Below are positions 63,181-64,000 of a DNA stretch of 64,000 nucleotides, piece after piece. The translations under genes were made by a program, and so were the position numbers. Location of the stretch: contig AP017991.1 in NCBI GenBank assembly GCA_003609755.1, positions 4,327,001 through 4,391,000 on the forward strand. The letters are read 5' to 3'. A model generated the notes under the pieces. That model did no database searches and was not told where the DNA came from. It worked only from the letters and a program-made list of their open reading frames with translations. Source of the DNA: Planktothrix agardhii NIES-204. GTDB taxonomy: Bacteria > Cyanobacteriota > Cyanobacteriia > Cyanobacteriales > Microcoleaceae. Each line of letters opens with the position of its first letter. The stretch's first letter is position 1.

Positions 63181-63201
63181 ATTACCCATTACCCATTACC
63201 C
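63181..63201. repeat. tandem heptamer (ATTACCC)x3 at the ruvX 3' end
   Basis: Three ATTACCC units plus ATTCCC. The ruvX stop (63196-63198) falls inside the array, so the last residues of RuvX are encoded by the repeat. Confidence 0.85.
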
Positions 63202-63636
63202 ATTCCCTTGTCTCCTCTGGTCTAACCATTGTTGCAAAATCAAGGCGGCGGCTTTGCGGTCAATCATGCTTTTATTACGAGAGAGAGAAATATTGTCCGC
63301 AATCATTAATTGTTCGGCTTGATAGGAGGTCAGACGTTCATCTACATATTCCAGGGGTAAATTCAAGCCATGGGCTAACCTTTGAGCATAGTTTTGGGTA
63401 TATTTAGCCTGAGAACCCAAGGAACCGTCGAGATGATAGGGTAAACCTGCCACTAATAACTGTACTTGTCTGTGCTCTACCAGGTCTTGAAATTGAGCGA
63501 TATCATGGGTAAAAGAACGCCGCAGAATTGTAGTGAGTCCGGTGGCAATTAAGCCCGTACCATCACAACCGGCGACTCCAATGCGTTTGCGACCAATATC
63601 TAATCCCAAGGCGGAAATAAACAGGGATTTTCCCAT
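63196..63636 (-). CDS. ruvX: Holliday junction resolvase-like RuvX (YqgF)
   Basis: A 146-residue RNase H-fold protein. The first catalytic aspartate is in ALGLDIGRKRIGVAG, the middle one in LLVAGLPYHLDGSLG (with glutamate in YVDERLTSYQAE) and the last in KSMIDRKAAALILQQWLD. YqgF/RuvX proteins process 16S rRNA ends and may resolve junctions. The C-terminal QRRQGNG is encoded partly by the heptamer array, so the end may have drifted. It is followed by DUF3727 and mltG, a grouping common in cyanobacteria. Confidence 0.9.
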   Translation of the reverse strand: MGKSLFISALGLDIGRKRIGVAGCDGTGLIATGLTTILRRSFTHDIAQFQDLVEHRQVQLLVAGLPYHLDGSLGSQAKYTQNYAQRLAHGLNLPLEYVDERLTSYQAEQLMIADNISLSRNKSMIDRKAAALILQQWLDQRRQGNG

Positions 63637-63638
63637 AA

Positions 63639-64000
63639 TTACACAGGATCAGACGGTAAATCTAAGGACTTTTGGGTTGAGTTTTTCGGGTCTAATTCCG
63701 GTGTTTCCGAGATCCCCTCCACCGTAGATTTTTGCACGGGAGAAGGCTGTTTTACCGTTGGCCCCAACCAAGAGATATGCGTGGGTACGGGTTTATGGGC
63801 GGGTTGCCAACTAGGTAGGACATCGGATAATTGCAACCCTTCCAGGGAAGATTTAGATTCCCGTAATTTATGCCAAACGGAACGGGACATTAATAAGGTA
63901 TGTTCCACCCGTGCGGCCCCAATTTTTTCTAAATAGGCTTCTCTTTCGGGTTGATAGTCAGCCGATGCTAATTTTAGGGACGCAGGGCCAAATTCCTGGG
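63639..64000 (-). CDS. unknown protein, C-terminal part (cut by window edge)
   Basis: An open frame from the window edge to the stop at 63639-63641, about 119 residues. It begins GPASLKLASADYQPEREAYL, continues EKIGAARVEHTLLMSRSVWH then KLRESKSSLEGLQLSDVLPS, and ends in a Pro/Ser/Thr-rich tail. The ordered first half looks like the end of an enzyme domain, the tail disordered. I cannot name it. The stop is two bases from the ruvX start, so it is in the same operon. The ATG or GTG at 63908 is internal. Confidence 0.6.
   Translation of the reverse strand, partial: QEFGPASLKLASADYQPEREAYLEKIGAARVEHTLLMSRSVWHKLRESKSSLEGLQLSDVLPSWQPAHKPVPTHISWLGPTVKQPSPVQKSTVEGISETPELDPKNSTQKSLDLPSDPV

Overview
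The window is a stretch of cyanobacterial chromosome, most likely from a filamentous Oscillatoriales-type species close to Planktothrix (genus inferred from overall character, not from a search). The evidence is chlorophyll synthase (chlG), Psb28, a BciB-type divinyl reductase, MenB for phylloquinone, CofG for the deazaflavin chromophore, a PlmA-type GntR regulator, the PanC-Cmk fusion, DUF3067 and DUF3727 proteins, many HIP1 sites (GCGATCGC), and a moderately AT-rich sequence with short tandem heptamers and palindromic repeats between genes.

Layout. 1-11 kb: housekeeping genes (pyrF end, a BadF-type sugar kinase, an S1-domain protein, a dienelactone hydrolase, plmA, a membrane-anchored repeat protein, prolyl oligopeptidase, cofG, tRNA-Cys, a NurA-domain protein). 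11-16.1 kb: an accessory patch with a decayed DDE transposase, a GrpE-like 3' remnant, a short toxin-like ORF translationally coupled to a SUKH immunity protein fused to a HEPN-like domain, and a 727-residue DUF4145/coiled-coil/IMS-domain membrane protein. A 73-bp near-identical direct repeat flanks this patch. 16.2-20.5 kb: an Mrp-type cation/proton antiporter operon (C, D, E, F, G, DUF4040, B) on the minus strand. Between subunits C and D lies an IscB 3' remnant, cut off by a 92-bp MITE and bracketed by two similar bulged hairpins. 20.6-28.5 kb: an ArfB tail remnant, a sugar-type ABC ATPase with a large insertion, a type II topoisomerase A subunit, a response regulator, a TPR protein, a histidine-kinase tail remnant, fabG and thioredoxin. 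28.6-37.4 kb: a class A PBP, chlG, psb28, moaB, a SPOR-like envelope protein, and a chemoreceptor paired with a lone NMT1-type binding lipoprotein. 37.6-50 kb: typA, a glutamine riboswitch in front of a 68-residue membrane protein, bciB, a PBP1C-like gene with an in-frame amber codon near its start, a small Mo-nitrogenase C-terminal-domain protein, a CLC-CBS-USP protein with a substituted gating glutamate, panC-cmk and an RlpA-like protein. 50.7-64 kb: purM, menB, a small Cys-rich protein, a DUF721 protein, a likely pseudokinase, DUF3067, a site-2 protease split by a frameshift, a GT-A glycosyltransferase, yqeG, an unrecognised 417-residue exported protein, mltG, DUF3727, ruvX and the end of an unknown gene.

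The most unusual items are the 11.6-16.1 kb patch with two R-x(4-6)-H (HEPN-type) proteins, the glutamine riboswitch controlling a tiny membrane protein, the layered IscB/MITE relic inside the Mrp operon, and several conserved proteins with a changed key residue or a broken frame (CLC, kinase, PBP1C, site-2 protease).
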